In this document: positions 1 through 13,400 of the stretch, piece by piece
Layout: each line of letters begins with the position of its first letter
How positions within the stretch are numbered: position 1 is the first letter of the stretch
Source of the DNA: Neelides folsomi
Lineage: Eukaryota; Arthropoda; Collembola; Neelipleona; Neelidae
NCBI GenBank assembly: GCA_034687125.1
Contig: JAQGBZ010000202.1
Location: 1 to 64,000 of the forward strand
Direction of reading: 5' to 3'
DNA: 64,000 nucleotides
Translations under genes and position numbers: made by a program
The notes under the pieces: generated by a model
What the model saw: only the letters and a program-made list of their open reading frames with translations
Told to the model about the DNA's origin: nothing
Databases searched by the model: none

Positions 1-303
1 TACATGGTAACTTGCACAAGCGTTTCCTGGGCCCAACATATGCATTTTCAATAATATTTTAGCGGTTCGTTCAAACTCACGTCCTTTCCGAGCTGGAATA
101 AAATATAATTAATATTTTATAAATATTTTGTAATTTTCTTTTAAATCAAAAGTAAATAGAATGCATTAATAGTTTTAATGCATTCTATAATCTATCACAT
201 TATAGTTGATAAATGGCTTATAGTTTTAATCAATTTATCAACTAATTTAACTACTGATAAAACTGGAAATACTGATAATAATAATTATTTTATTATTATT
301 TAG

Positions 304-1527
304 ATTCGCAGCGCATTTAGCCCTCGTCGAGGAATACCAACATTTAATTAACGGTAACCCGGAGGTGTACATAACCCAGAGCGGTGGAGGTCGCAGCAGC
401 TCTCGAGACTCAAGCTCTGGTCTTAACGTCCTCTCGCCAGAAGTGAATCTCAGTGAAGGAAATTCTCCGATTCGTATGGATCATCCTTCCAGATCTTCCA
501 ACCAACCTTCCTCTTCCAAAAATGGAAACAGTACGTTTAAATACTTTTCAATCTTTATTAGTCGTAAAATGCACGAGCCATTTGGCTCTTGTCTAGATCG
601 GCATAAAATAAAGCAGATCGCTTAATCAGAGTCACAATCTTGTGCGTCAGTACAAAAGATGCATAAATATTCATTTCGCATTGCAATAACCTTTTAATTA
701 TATTAGCCAATAAACTATTTCGTGATAAATGAATAGAGTCGTTTTTAAATATTCAACTTTTTTCAGCAGCTCAGAGTGGGAAAAATGGTATAGTTACAGG
801 AAACAATTCAATAGGCTCTCTTTTGAAAATTGAACACGACGACAGCGTGAACGTGACAGTCGAGGATAGCTCATTCAAGTCTGAAATGGAGCAAGATCCC
901 GATAATAATTCTGATCTCGATGAAAGTATCTTGGGCCCTGCCGATGAATCCCAATCTGAGTAAATACAATTTATTCATTCATTCTTATTTAAAATTCAAT
1001 TTAAAAATAAAATTGAATTTATATATAAATACAACTTTAGTAAAATATATTTCAATTTTTTTGTATTTTATAGTCCTTTGATGGACGGTTTCCCAGCTTC
1101 CCGTACGAAACGAAGTTTTTCAGCTTCGTTTTACAACAGTAAGCCATTTGTTGGAGGTCCAATGAAGCGTCCACGTGGAGCCTCAACTTCAACTAATTCT
1201 GGACTTGCCGATGATCCCATTGCCCAGTATTTGTCAGAAATGGTTGAGATCGAAAGGCAGTGGTTGGACATGGAGCGAGAGAGGGCCGACAATGAGCGAC
1301 AGATGATGATGTACATGATGCAGATTCTTCAAGCCCTTGTCTGCCCCACTCAAGGCAACGACGAAGAAAACGAGGGCGAGGGTGACGATGGAGAAAATGA
1401 GGAGGATGCTGACGGCGAAGGTGAGGGAGACATTCCTGAGTTCAACGAGAACGAAGAGTCCGAGATTCGACAGATGATTGAGAATGAGGAAGAGAGGGAA
1501 GAAGGAGATGATGAGGAGGGAAATTAG
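304..1527 (+). CDS. 3' part of an acidic, coiled-coil protein (three exons, 5' end outside window)
   Basis: Three exons join in frame: 304-530, 767-959 and 1074-1527, with TAG at 1525-1527. The donors are A|GTACGT, GA|GTAAAT and the acceptors TTTAG, TTTCAG, TATAG. The acceptor before 767 is a CAGCAG pair, so a one-residue alternative is possible. The first exon enters needing one base to complete a codon, so at least one exon lies to the left. The 5' portion is Ser/Asn-rich. The middle carries acidic patches and the last exon has a basic stretch (MKRPRG). It then has a helical heptad-like segment (EIERQWLDMERERADNERQ) rich in Met, and a long Glu/Asp/Gly tail. Such a helical C-terminus is common in Myb/SANT-like or MADF-type DNA-binding proteins, but the DNA-binding part is not visible. 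The function is therefore an inference only. The coding status is well supported by phase agreement at both introns. Confidence 0.75.
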
Positions 1528-4385
1528 AAGACTTATTAGGTAAAAACTCTCACACTTACATAAATACTATACATCTCTCCTTTAACTCTACTACACATTA
1601 AGAAATACTCGCTAAATATATAACATAATTATAAATTGATAGTTTTTGAGTAAACTAATAACCTACGCATTTATGATACTGTGGACTAGGGTTAGGATCC
1701 GGAGGAAAGGACAAAGACACTCAATCAGAAACACGATCAAAGATCCAAATATTACTTTATTAACAATATATCCCTTTACTCGTTTTGTTTTTTGTTGTTG
1801 TTTGAGGAAACGCTTATTATAAATGTTTTAATTTTTTTGTTTTTAAATGTTTGTCATTATGTTTCAGATGGAATATCTGAAGTAAATGTTAAATTACTTT
1901 TGGTTAGGTTTTATACTTTATATTTAATAAAATATATAAATAATTATTATAATAAAACTATTATTGTTACAAATCTTAAATTGTCGGTATTAACTGTATT
2001 ACTCACTAATTTTACGTTTTAAACATGCAAAGAAATCAAAATAAATTTAAGTATTAGGAACTTTTCAAATGATTGTAATTGAACTCATTGTAAAATAATG
2101 AGGTTAATGTATAACCGAAACTCTGGGAAGGCTAAGCTTTAATTATTAGATATAAGATATAACATTACTGTATTATAAATGGATGAAATCGTTTGATATC
2201 ATGTACTCCTACTAAAATAAATGCAAAAATAAATACTTATCTTTTTTATAACAATTCGGTAAGGAGCAGTTTGGCTAAAAGCCTATAAAACCCCTGTACA
2301 TTTACTATATTAGTTATTTGGTATTAAATGCAGAAGATTTATAAGTTTAAAATTATTATTATAGTATCTCAGGTTGTGATTAATTCTACTTAATATTCTA
2401 ATCTTAAATTTACAAATTTTATATTCTTTACTTGAAGGTATTGAAAAGCTTTGATTACACGTTTACATACCCAATACCCAAAAGAACTAGGCTTTTTTAT
2501 ATTAACCATTTATTATTATCACATGGCATTTACCAATTTCTACCTTATTTTGTTCACAAGCTAACAATTATGACTTGACAAAGAGAGGTGAAGATGCTGA
2601 AAGTATTCGTTTTGTTTAAAAGTGTATTTCAAATGAGGATTTTGCTCTGATGAATTTATTTAAGAGAATGTAAAATCTCATGTGATGATTTCGTTGCTTT
2701 TTTATACTAATAATTTAAGTAGATAATGATTTCTTTTTTATATAGAACTGTAAATAAATAAACTTTATTGTAATTAAAATAAATCAAAACTACATTATAA
2801 ATGTTTTGAAACATTAGACAAAGAACGAAATGGATGAGCAAAAGAAGAGTGAACTAATGATACCTATTTCTTAATAACAATAGCGTAACTTTTATATGTA
2901 AAATAAATAATGTAATATACATAATTACTAACATTAATAATAAATATTATATGAATACTAACATCCAAATAATATTTCACCGAAATGAAAAAGTAACACA
3001 ATAAAGCTTCATTTTTGATTTCTAAATTCATATTTTATGTAAAATCTTAATATCAAAAAGAAATTGATGATAATTTCTCCAAATCTAAATGCATAGATCC
3101 ATTCGTGGTAGACGAAAAAAGCTCATTTGGGATTTTGAGATTTAAAGAGATGATAAGCTGGCCATATAAACATTTTATATAAAAAATATTAAATTTCTTC
3201 TTAATCTAGCTATAATAATTACAATAATATACATTATGAATATAATGAATGACATCATAAATAAATAAAGTATACGTTGGAGTGTATAAAAATTAGTTGT
3301 CTACAAGTTATCATACTTACCTCATGTAATATTCTAGTAAGAATGCTAATAAAGTATCAATTTATGATGTTATGTTTATCAAAGTAAAATGTTTTAACCC
3401 ATAATGTTTTACTTAATTACAATTTCTTTACATTTGGTAAATTAAAAGCCAATAAAACATATTTAATATTTAATATAATTTTTTATATTAAACATATATT
3501 AGGTATGTAACATCTCTTTAATAAATTAAATTTTGTGGGAACTCTGCATAATATTGTAATGATAATAATAATAATATAAGTAATGAAAATACCCATCTCG
3601 CCACAAAACTCGAATTGTCGAGCTATCATTTTAATAGACTTCAACAAGCAAAAATTAAATAAGTAAAATAACTTTGATTTGAATATTTAATACTGACTGA
3701 CAATGAGATATTTCATTATTCATAAAATGTTTATTATTTGCTTACCTATATTGAAAGAATAATAGCAATAAACTAGAAAGATGATTAAATATGTGTATAC
3801 TAAATTACTAATTTGGATTTATTAACATACAGTACTTCTATTGAGCATGTTTGCAGATTTAGAACCATTAGCATTGAAGTTGACATAAATTAAAAGTAAA
3901 AGTGCAAAAGACGACGTAGCGAATTAAACATTTTATATAAAAATACATTTAAAGCCAAATCCGCTAATCAAAATATCTAAATTAAAACCTTACAAAAAGA
4001 ATAATTGACCTTGAATAAAAAATCTGTTTAAAATCTGTAAATTGTAGAGCGATAAATAAACAAAATTACATATAAAAACTGAAAGATAAATAATCTGTAT
4101 TATGACTATTATGCAATTACCTTCTTGCATAAAACTTATCACTTATTATGCTGGATTTATAAATATTATGTAAATAAATGAGAATAATGCATATTAAATG
4201 GATTTGTTATTGGAAATCCTAATCAATAAAAATATAATGGACATATCAAATTACGCTTTATACTTCACAATAGCTTTATTAAGACTGATACAATCATACT
4301 CGAAAATTCATCACAATCATTTTTTCACTTGGTATAAATTTTCCAATGACATGAAATTGAAGAGGAGATGAAGTTCATGAGTTGT
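1528..4385. other. AT-rich intergenic stretch, no gene seen
   Basis: This contains the 3' region of the upstream + gene and, at its right end, the 3' region of the - strand gene ending at 4386. An open frame at 1792-2022 lacks an ATG, is almost pure A/T codons and has no splice-site context. I see no RNA gene or repeat. Confidence 0.6.
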
Positions 4386-5006
4386 CTATTCTTTTTTGAA
4401 CATTTCATCCAAGAAGAATGACATTGTAGCGATGAGTAAAATTGCTTCAAAGAGTCTAATGCCAAAAGTCGGAGTTGCTTTATTTCGACTTCTCGTTGTT
4501 GCATTTCCACTATTATTAAGATCACCAGGATGATTAGTATTATTTTCTTCGCCACCTCCATTAGCGCCGCCACTTCCATTGCTGCTGCCATTTCCACCTT
4601 CGTCGTCTTCATTGGAACCAGCGTCCCTAAATTGAGGACCACCACCTATTCCGTCGTTTCCTCCTCCTCCTCCTGCTCCAATACACAAATCCCTGGCGAC
4701 TTTCCTCGTGGATTTGGCCATCGTGCAGCGACAGTTGAGTTCTCTTGAGCAGTACAAAAAGATCCCTCTGGCTCTAGGAAGGGATCGACCAGGGTCGCAA
4801 GCATGGTTGTGCTCATATTCAAACAATTTGGCTTTTTCCACTCTGCTCAATTGATTTCTTCTATGACTTCTTGACCAGATCTTCCGTACTGCAGGTGGAC
4901 CGGATTGACATTTCTCCCCGAGCTTCGGCTGAATGGAGTCGCAGACGACGATGAGGAAGACGATGACGACGGTGGCTACGCAAATCTTCTCGATCATTGA
5001 CACCAT
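4386..5006 (-). CDS. Small Cys-rich, Gly/Asn-rich secreted or membrane-anchored protein
   Basis: Intronless 206-residue frame starting with ATG (a second ATG three codons later is equally possible). Residues 8-22 are a strongly hydrophobic signal sequence. The mature part has six cysteines (about 33, 70, 86, 92, 94, 108), consistent with three disulfides, followed by a Gly-rich linker. An Asn/Gly/Glu-rich region follows with several N-glycosylation sequons (about 139, 143, 155, 164, 168). The C-terminus (about 182-199) is hydrophobic and ends in a short charged tail. That suits either a single-pass anchor or a GPI-addition signal. The spacing C-x5-C-x-C-x13-C does not match a family I can name. 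It lies 180 bp downstream of the GMC oxidoreductase stop on the same strand. Function unknown. Confidence 0.72.
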   Translation of the reverse strand: MVSMIEKICVATVVIVFLIVVCDSIQPKLGEKCQSGPPAVRKIWSRSHRRNQLSRVEKAKLFEYEHNHACDPGRSLPRARGIFLYCSRELNCRCTMAKSTRKVARDLCIGAGGGGGNDGIGGGPQFRDAGSNEDDEGGNGSSNGSGGANGGGEENNTNHPGDLNNSGNATTRSRNKATPTFGIRLFEAILLIATMSFFLDEMFKKE

Positions 5007-5186
5007 TTTTGCCCATTCACCACTTTTAACACTTTATAATAATGAGAAAATGTATAAAAAAGAAGTTTAAAGAAAAGTTTTTTTGTTTCATAGGAGCTAA
5101 TTGGAAGCTAATATACTTTTAATTTAATTTCACGTTATGTATTTCATTAATTGTTATAAAACAGTTTCTGAAATTATAATTAATTC

Positions 5187-8116
5187 TTATAGGTAGTTTT
5201 CCCAAGTTTTTAAAATGAGATCCGAAGCAACTTCTCCGAGTGCTATACATATAGCATTTGTGTTGCTTGAAATGATTTTTGGCATCACAGAAGCATCGCA
5301 CACTCGGAGTCCTTTAGTTCCAACAACGCGCAATTGAGAATCAACAACAGTGTCAACGCTCCGTGTCCTTCCCATTGCACAAGTTCCAGATGGATGAAAA
5401 AGCGTAAATGAATATGATCTGGCAAAACATTCCCTAAAAATAAAGAGAACTTGGGCATTAATTAACCTAATAATATACTCTATAATAGCAGTTAAAATTT
5501 TATTAATGAGCTTAATTACCAATAGTCAGAACTTCTAAATTCCACATGTTTACAAAGTGGAAACGGTCGCGGATTCAACCGACAACCAACATTTTTGAAT
5601 GTTGTTGTATTTTCAGCAAAATGAAGAGCTTTTTCAAGACCTAAAGAAATAAGCATTTTCGTATTATTTACTAATGTAAGACCTAGTTAGTTAGTTAAGA
5701 CTTTATCTTTAGAATATTAGTTAGTTAACATGTTAAATGTGTACCTTCAACAATAGTCTTCATATCCCTGGTCTTTTCGTAATAATTCGGATTAATAAGT
5801 GGCGATAATTTTGGATTTTTTCCTGCAAGGAGAATTTCCCCTCTACTTTCTGGACGGCTGACAACTTCAATTTAAAAAGAAAAAAATGGTCAATTTGTCG
5901 ATTAAGTATACCATTTAAGATCTAAAGTTAATGATTGAAAGATTAAATTGTCTATGTAGAAGAATAGTAAAAGTTTAGATATTAAATCTCACCAACGGTT
6001 ATTTGAAAAGAATCCTTTCCTTTAGCAGGAAGTAAAAATTCATTTAAAAGCCCATGTTCAACGTTAAAAGCAAATTCAACTTCTTTCTCCGCTCTTCGAT
6101 TGATTGCAGCTCCGAGAAGAATCCATTGAAGATCCGGATGAATTTCTCCACTTTGTTTCTTTGCATGAGAAGTTGCGAGAAACGCTGTCGCTTGAATTCC
6201 CGTGCTTGAAAGGATTCCGCTTCCTTTCTCCACGAATTCGTAAACGGAAGAAGTTGAAACGTCCCTGTTAAATGAATAACCATTTGAAATCCGAATTCAG
6301 TTGAGTAATAAAAATCATTAAAATTATTATTGCCACTTAATTGCATTTATGAAGAGATTTACCTGTCAACATTTAATGTTATCGGTTCGTCTACGATAAA
6401 AGGTCCTATTGGAGCCGTTATATGATCTTGTAGATTTTTCCCAACTGGTAAATCCATCTTGACTTGGATCTTAACATTAATCAATAAGTACTCAATATAT
6501 AACTTTTAGAAATCATATTAAAATTATTCATAAGATTAAATTAAAAATTTACTCCTAATGACTCCAAATGATCTTTTGGTCCAATTCCAGACAGCATAAG
6601 GATTTTGGGTGATCCAATTGCTCCTGCTGAAAGGATAATTTCCTTTGTGGCAAAAGCTCTTTTGACCATACCATGTCTTTCGTATTCAACACCGTAAGCC
6701 TCATTGTCGGCTTCTCTCAATAATACCTTGAGTAGTTTTAGAAGAAGTTAATAATAAGTTTTGACATATTCTCATGAAGCAATTAAGAATTTAAATTATA
6801 TTATTCTTTAAATAAATAGTTAAATTTTTGGTATTAGTGATTAATGATTGTACGTACTTTGTGAACATTGGAAAATTTGTAAATATAAAGTCGCTGTTTG
6901 TTTCTGATAGGCTCTATGAAAGCTTTGTATGTGCTCATTCTCCTTCCGTTTTCTTGAGTATAAGCAATGGTAGCAAAACCTAGAATCCATAACATTGAAA
7001 TTGATTTAAGATATTTTAAATATAAAAATCACTTGTAACTTTAAGTCAGTAAATTAAAGTGTTGTATAAATTTAATTAAAATATATTTATTATAAATATA
7101 TTTTCTATAATACATAATAGTTAATTCTTTTCTGCTTGAAGTTTGAATACTAGGTATAGATTTATCAAATTTGTATCAATGTATCCTACTTTTAAATAAC
7201 TTTATCTTACCTTGTGTATAAGGAGCATTGACATCAATCTCTTCATATCCGAGGTCCTTTCCAGCCCGCACAAAATAATCTGTAGTTTTGTTCTTTGTTA
7301 ACTAAATGGATTTAATAAGGAATCTTCAAGCTTTTAAAACCTGCCAAGCCGGTGTATGGAGGATTTTTAATTTGAAGAAGTCCGTCCCTTCCATGGAACT
7401 TTTCAGTTTCTTGTGAGATTTCGTTCAAAAAATTTTCTGAGCGTTTGAAGAACGGCAAAAGATTGTCAAACTTCCATCGTTCATCTCCCGTTATTTCAGC
7501 CCAAGCTTCATAATCCAATTTATGGCCTCTTGCATATTGCATAAAATTAAGGTTACTCGAACCACCAAGTCCTTTCCCTCGTGGCCAATTCATTCGCTGA
7601 AATTCATTAGAATTCAGGTATTGATTAAAACATTCAAAGAACAAAAGTTTTCTTACTCTTCCGTTCATAGCAAAACAAGAATTGTTTTGTGGGATTGTTT
7701 GAAATTGCCAATCAATTCGTGGGCGATTGAGCATTGCAACAGCCACTCCAGGAATGTAAGTGAGAGGAAATGGCTCACCTCCAGCTTCAAGTAATAAAAC
7801 GTCATAATTTTTGGAAAGATGATTGGCCAAAACAGCTCCAGACGAACCAGCACCAACTGTAACCAATATATATTTTTGGTATAATCATAAGCAAGTCAAT
7901 TGGCTGGTATTAAAGAATCTTACCAATAATGAAGTCAAAAGTTTGTCGAGTATCAAAATAGGAATGGTAATTATCACCCATTCGATCAATATTATCATGC
8001 AAGACTATATTGGTTGTAAGGAGACCTATGAGCCCGTAGACAATGGCGGGGAACCAACCGCCTATGTAATTAAAGAGCCGGTCGTATGCCACCACATACG
8101 GCTCCTCGCCCACCAT
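5187..8116 (-). CDS. GMC-family FAD-dependent oxidoreductase (glucose/choline dehydrogenase-like)
   Basis: Eleven exons on the minus strand: 8116-7924, 7856-7657, 7596-7341, 7279-7211, 6979-6858, 6726-6553, 6469-6363, 6264-5993, 5864-5745, 5640-5520, 5433-5187. They total 1881 nt, or 626 residues, close to the usual 550-650 of the family. The start is the first in-frame ATG after an upstream stop. A hydrophobic segment (about residues 20-42) suggests a signal anchor. Then come the FAD-binding GAGSSG (about 66-71), the LLLEAGG acid, the PRGKGLGGSS flavin loop, and GMC signature 2 (SAGAIGSPKILMLSGIG, about 313). The C-terminal catalytic block is FHPSGTCAMG (His about 558) with SSNTNA (Asn about 604). 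Members oxidise alcohols, sugars or ecdysteroids; the substrate cannot be read from sequence. All key residues are present and there are no breaks. It is divergent to the 10.5 kb gene. Confidence 0.93.
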
Positions 8117-10475
8117 CACGACCCAACTCTGACCGAAGATTCACAAAATTATCACATTGAACTAAACACCTCCACCTTCCTCTTCGATAGTCGCCGTTCA
8201 ATTGTTGTGTTTATTCGTGAGAGCAAAGAAGCTCACCTTCTGCTCAAAATGCTTATTTGGTGAATGGAAGGCATTTAATTGTGAACACTTTTCTGTCTTG
8301 ACTTCAGGCGAAGGGTGTAAAGATGTAAAGATTGAGAAATAACGCATCGTGAAGCGCAAGCAGAAATATTGGTCATTTTGCTCATTTGAATACACGCTAT
8401 TGATATTACTCATATAATATAATAAGTAACATAATACATGATAAATATGTGTACCTTATATGTATTATATGAACAACTTATTTAACGTGCTTTACCTGCA
8501 ATATTATAGGTAGTCGATAGATATACTATGTATTGTATTTTGTATTGTATGGTATACTGTCAAGTCCTCAACACCTCCAACAAAGTCAAATGCAACTTTA
8601 TAGTGAGATGCCTTTTGTATGATTATTTCATACATACCTACTCTGTAGTTGCAATTATATTGTTTAGAACTATTAAAAAATTTAATGAAATATTCATCCA
8701 ATCATTATTAAATATTACGCGTATTCAATATCTCGTTTGGGAATAAAAGTGTGCAAGTGTAATACTATAAGTGTGAGAGTAAATAACAAACCGGTTTTTT
8801 ATTGTACCTTACTTGTGTGTATAACTTACATAAGTACTATACATGTATTATATTGGTACTTTAATAATATACAATACACTTTCAGTTTCATTGAGTAGAA
8901 TGTCTTCTAGTGCCAAATGGGTTCAAATTCAATGATTCAACTTGTGAATATTTTATCAGATCGTATACAATTGTATGTAGTTTGAATTGGGAACATTACT
9001 GACATTGGCAATATGCATGTGTTTGATAAACTTGATTGAAAACAACAGAAAATGCTTATCGTGAAACTGCATATCAGTAGTCCCGTGAAGTCCTATAATT
9101 CGTGTAGTAAATACACATACATATATATGGTATTATGCTCATCATAAATTCAATGTATAAGATTAAATAATGTATTGTGTAGTTTCTTTACTATAGCATA
9201 TACTTAAAGTCAGCTAGGACGTAAAGCACCTGTATAACTGTATACATATGTATAGTATATTTAGTTAGTAGCAAATCTCATATGAAAATAATTGTAATTG
9301 TTTGGAAGGGCATTTGTTAGCAGGGTCAGAAATAATTTAAGCTTATTTGAGTCCTCCTAGAAGTGAAAGGATGTGAAAGAGACAAAAGGAGATGAGATGG
9401 GAGCTCAACCAAGCTTTTCAATATGAGCTCATGTATTGGACGGTGACTTCCGGAGGAAGTGGCTTCAACTCCACCTCCCTATTTACTATTTATTACACCG
9501 CACCTTCTTCAATCTCTACTAATATTCCGATCACTCACTTTCCCATATGTCTTTCTCATACCAAATGCATTTTCAATTTATTATGCATTTGCTGTTTTTT
9601 AAATACACAACAAGCTTGAGTTGAAAGTTGTGTATTGATGAAATCTCTTTTGCCATTACACTTGACATTCATTCCGTTCCTTGATTCTTGCGATGACCCT
9701 CGTCTTCATCTGAATAAACACAAACACCCTCTGACAATAACCATTGATTACATCTGCTCTTGCAAAGTACAATTCGACGAATTCATGAAATGATGATTTC
9801 CTTATTTTAGTATAAGAGTCAGCAATATAAAATATTTGTGTTCTGAATAATATTTTTGCCCATGATCAGAATGTGAATAATTTGAAATTTGAAACCTTCC
9901 GTTATACATTTCGATTTTATTCACAAATATTCAGAACGATGTTAATTTCAATTCCGGGCAGGATTGTAGAATATAAAATAAACATTGTATAGTAGATATT
10001 AGTCATGGGTTAAAACTTTATTCCACTATTACTTGTATAATTGGTTCACTTTACTAAAGTAAAAACGGTACTCTACATGCATAAATTTTGCTTCAAGATT
10101 ATATTTATATGACTGTACATAATATGGTAAGGTATACTTAAGTGTTCAGGATTTAGAAAATATACTAAACACGTTGCAATTAAATGAACACATGTACCCA
10201 TATTTTATTGCTAGCAAACTACGAGGAATACGGATATGTAAATAGTCAGTTTGGGAGGAGAGGAGTGTTAGGTACTTTGAGTGTTGACCATCCGGAGGAA
10301 TCGGATATGCCGAGAATATCAGTAGGATCGTGTTGAATTGTGGATGATCTCCCTTCCTCTCATTTCATCAAACCCTTTTTTCATTCTCCTCCCATTGTGG
10401 TAAAAGAATCTGTTCATCAGTTCTTCCCGTCGTTTCATCCCAATCGGATCTTCTTTGTTACTCTCCTTTCACAAA
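8117..10475. other. Divergent intergenic region between GMC gene and the 10.5 kb gene
   Basis: No convincing gene. It must hold the promoters of both divergent neighbours. The short frames at 8198-8746 and 9392-9619 are AT-rich, overlap on opposite strands and lack splice or domain support. Confidence 0.5.
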
Positions 10476-13400
10476 ATGACACTCAAGAACAATTTCAAGA
10501 GTCAAGGAACAGTTTTAATATTAGAAAAAGCCCTTGAAGCCTCCGGACAACCAGTGGAGAATCTCAATTTCCTTGAGCATTTCCTCATCACAACTGTGGA
10601 GAGGGTCGGGCGGAAATCCCCGCTTTTCAAATCCAAATTCCTCCTCCGTCGGCTTCCGAGTTATGCTGTAAAGAAATATAAATTTTATTTCGATCTCTTC
10701 CTTTCTTCCTATTAAACTCCAGAATTGAAACTTGGGATGGAGATGTTTTTTGAAGACATTCAGTTTCATAATCTCTTTTGTGGATCTTTAGGGAGCTTTT
10801 GGGAATGCGAACGAGTATGGAGTTGTTTTAGAAGCTTTTCCTTTCCTTCTCAATTCCCCAATGAAAAACTGGCATGGATCGACGTTTGATAAACATGGGA
10901 GTCCCGGATATGGACAAATTGAGATATTTTCTCCAAACAAGACAGAAACGAAAGCCAACGAGAATTTAAACGAGTTTACAATCGAACATGAAAGGGAAGA
11001 GCTAATAAATGAGAAACGAGCTTATAAAAGGTTTTAAAATTTAGTATTTATAATTCATAATATTCCATTCTTATTCTTTATTTATTCTTTAATTTATAAA
11101 TGATTTAACAATTACAATTGTTTATTTCAAATATTGGGTTATATTCTTTAGTCACGAGTTATTTGTCAAATTCGCTGGATTATTTATTGAAGCTGCCAAT
11201 GAAGTAAAGTCAGGGGAGGCAGACGAAGAAAGAGGAAACCGAGAGGAAATTCAGCCGCTTGGTTCTCATTTGCTAATTGACATTAAATGCGAAAACGATA
11301 TCAATAAAATGATCATTCTCAAACAGAATGAAATTCCCCTAAATAAGAAAATGAGAGGAAAAGTTCAAGTGAAGCTCAATTCGTCAAATTCCTTCATTCA
11401 AGTGCGTGTTGGAGATACAAAAGTGACCCTTCGTCCAACCCTCTTTTACCCAAAGGGATATTTTAAAGTTAACTCAAATATTTTGGAGAGAATTCCTTTG
11501 TTTCATCGTTCCATTATTAATATTACGGATGCTTTAAAAAAGGTTTATAAAGAGTGGGCTATAAGTATCTTTCTTTTTTATACGATTGTTTATTTAAAAA
11601 AGAAAGATACTTAAGGCCCACCCTGTATTAAAACATTTTTTTATTTTATAACATATTTATATTAGTTTCATGAATTCAATTATTACCTTATGACGATTTC
11701 AATTATTACCTAATGATTTAATCATGAATGTGTTCCGCATTTGATTTTGTGAATTTTATTTGGTTCAATAGGGATGTTTATTGTTTCCTACAAAATTTGA
11801 AACTGTTTGGACGCTTGGATTTTGGCCTTCAGAATCTCATCTTGTTTCGCTTTACCATCCCTCATCAATTGTTTCTCGAGTTTTTAAAATCTACACAGCA
11901 TTCTGTCTCAATCCTTATGCTGTTTGGGAGGCATTGAATTCAACATTCCTGATCGGCATTCCTGACGAGACTCTTGGGCTTGGGATAGATATGGATACTT
12001 TGTCAAATAATTCCTTCTCCCAAAGCTCCACTTGTCTTTCCTTTGATTTCCTCTTCTCTTCCTTTCTCTTCCACTTGGAGAAATACGAAGAAGTGACCGA
12101 TTGGTCGCCGATCAATTACCAAAAGCGGCTTTTACAACTTTTAAACACAACGGTTGATGCTCAGGAAAAAGGCTACCACTCACATTACTTCACACGGACC
12201 AACGTCCTCAGAGGAACTCTGAAAGGGGAGACATTAAATAGAAAAACCGTTTCCACTTCTTCGGGTTCTTTGCCCAGAACACCCGAAACTCGCCGCCAAT
12301 CGGAAATTGAAGAGGATTCCGACGATGGGGATTTTGGACTCAGATTCGAGAATTTGGCTGTTCGAGGTGACGAAGAATTCTCACCTGAAACGATTTATAA
12401 ATGTATGAATCCGAATCCGATTCCATCGTTTGAATCCGGAGATTCCTCAAGAAGAGAAAGCAAAGAGAAAAGGAATTCAAAACCCAAATCGCTCTCGAGA
12501 ATCTTTGGAACCAAAAGTAAAAAAAGTCGGGCCACTCGGTCCGCTTCGGTGTTAGAAGGAAGGGAAAAGTCAATGACCGACATCGTAAATGATTTCGAAG
12601 AAGTAATTGCTGAACTGAGAAAAGAAGAAAAAATGAAACAGTTTTCCTCCCCGATTGAATTCGCAGAAACGAGTTTTTCCTCTCGAGCTAAGCACCGCGA
12701 AGATCTAAGCAGTGGTAGTAATATTGGGTACAAGGCAAGAAATAGTATTTCATCAGGAGAAAATTCATGTCGCAATAAGAATATCATTACAAATGTGGAA
12801 AATTCAAATTTCACCGACATGTTTGAAGGTGAGAAATGGGACGAAAGCGAAGACACAGTTTATCGGAATATTATTCAAGTCATTTCCGAATCTCCTTTTC
12901 CTGACACCTTCGGAGATCCAGAACTCGTTCATGAGTTTGACAAAACGATTCGGGTTTTATCTTCACAAGCAGAGCTCATTTCCGCCTGGACAGAGATCAT
13001 GTCACAAGATGGAAGTGAAAAATTTGACTTCATTTGCCCTCATGCCTTCAATTCAAGACAAATTGAGTACATTTCAATAGTCATACAAAAAATGTCCCAA
13101 TGTTCTCCGATCTCCGTGAGGAGAGTTGGCGGGATCGGGAGTGGTAATGTAAATGATCAAAAAATGCCATCTTGGGAAATGTGCGGTGACATATTGAGAA
13201 CAGTTTTGCATCAAATGCGGTCAGACCTTGTTTTTAACAATTTGAACCATGTGGAGAGAATCGAACCGAAAAAGAAATTTAGTTTCAAAATCCGAAATAC
13301 CATGTCTTTGAATGAAGGTGTTCCAGGGCCGAGTGGGCGAGGTTTTGGGACAGGAATCAAAAGGAGATTGAGCAAGGGGTTTAGCTTCAATTTAAGACGT

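Noticed and set aside
1-110. Possible upstream exon of the first gene (donor-like ATGGTAACT at 4-12; open block from 63)
   Set aside because: Splicing from position 6 to 304 would create a stop in the required phase, and the block from 63 has no usable donor before its stop.
1792-2022. 76-codon open frame
   Set aside because: No ATG, almost entirely A/T-rich codons, no splice sites or domains; expected by chance in this composition.
7823-8263. 146-codon + strand frame
   Set aside because: It is the antisense of the first two exons of the GMC oxidoreductase, whose minus-strand reading is certain.
12395-12856. 153-codon minus-strand frame
   Set aside because: It is antisense to the long exon of the 10.5 kb gene; Ser/Leu-rich composition is typical of a shadow frame.
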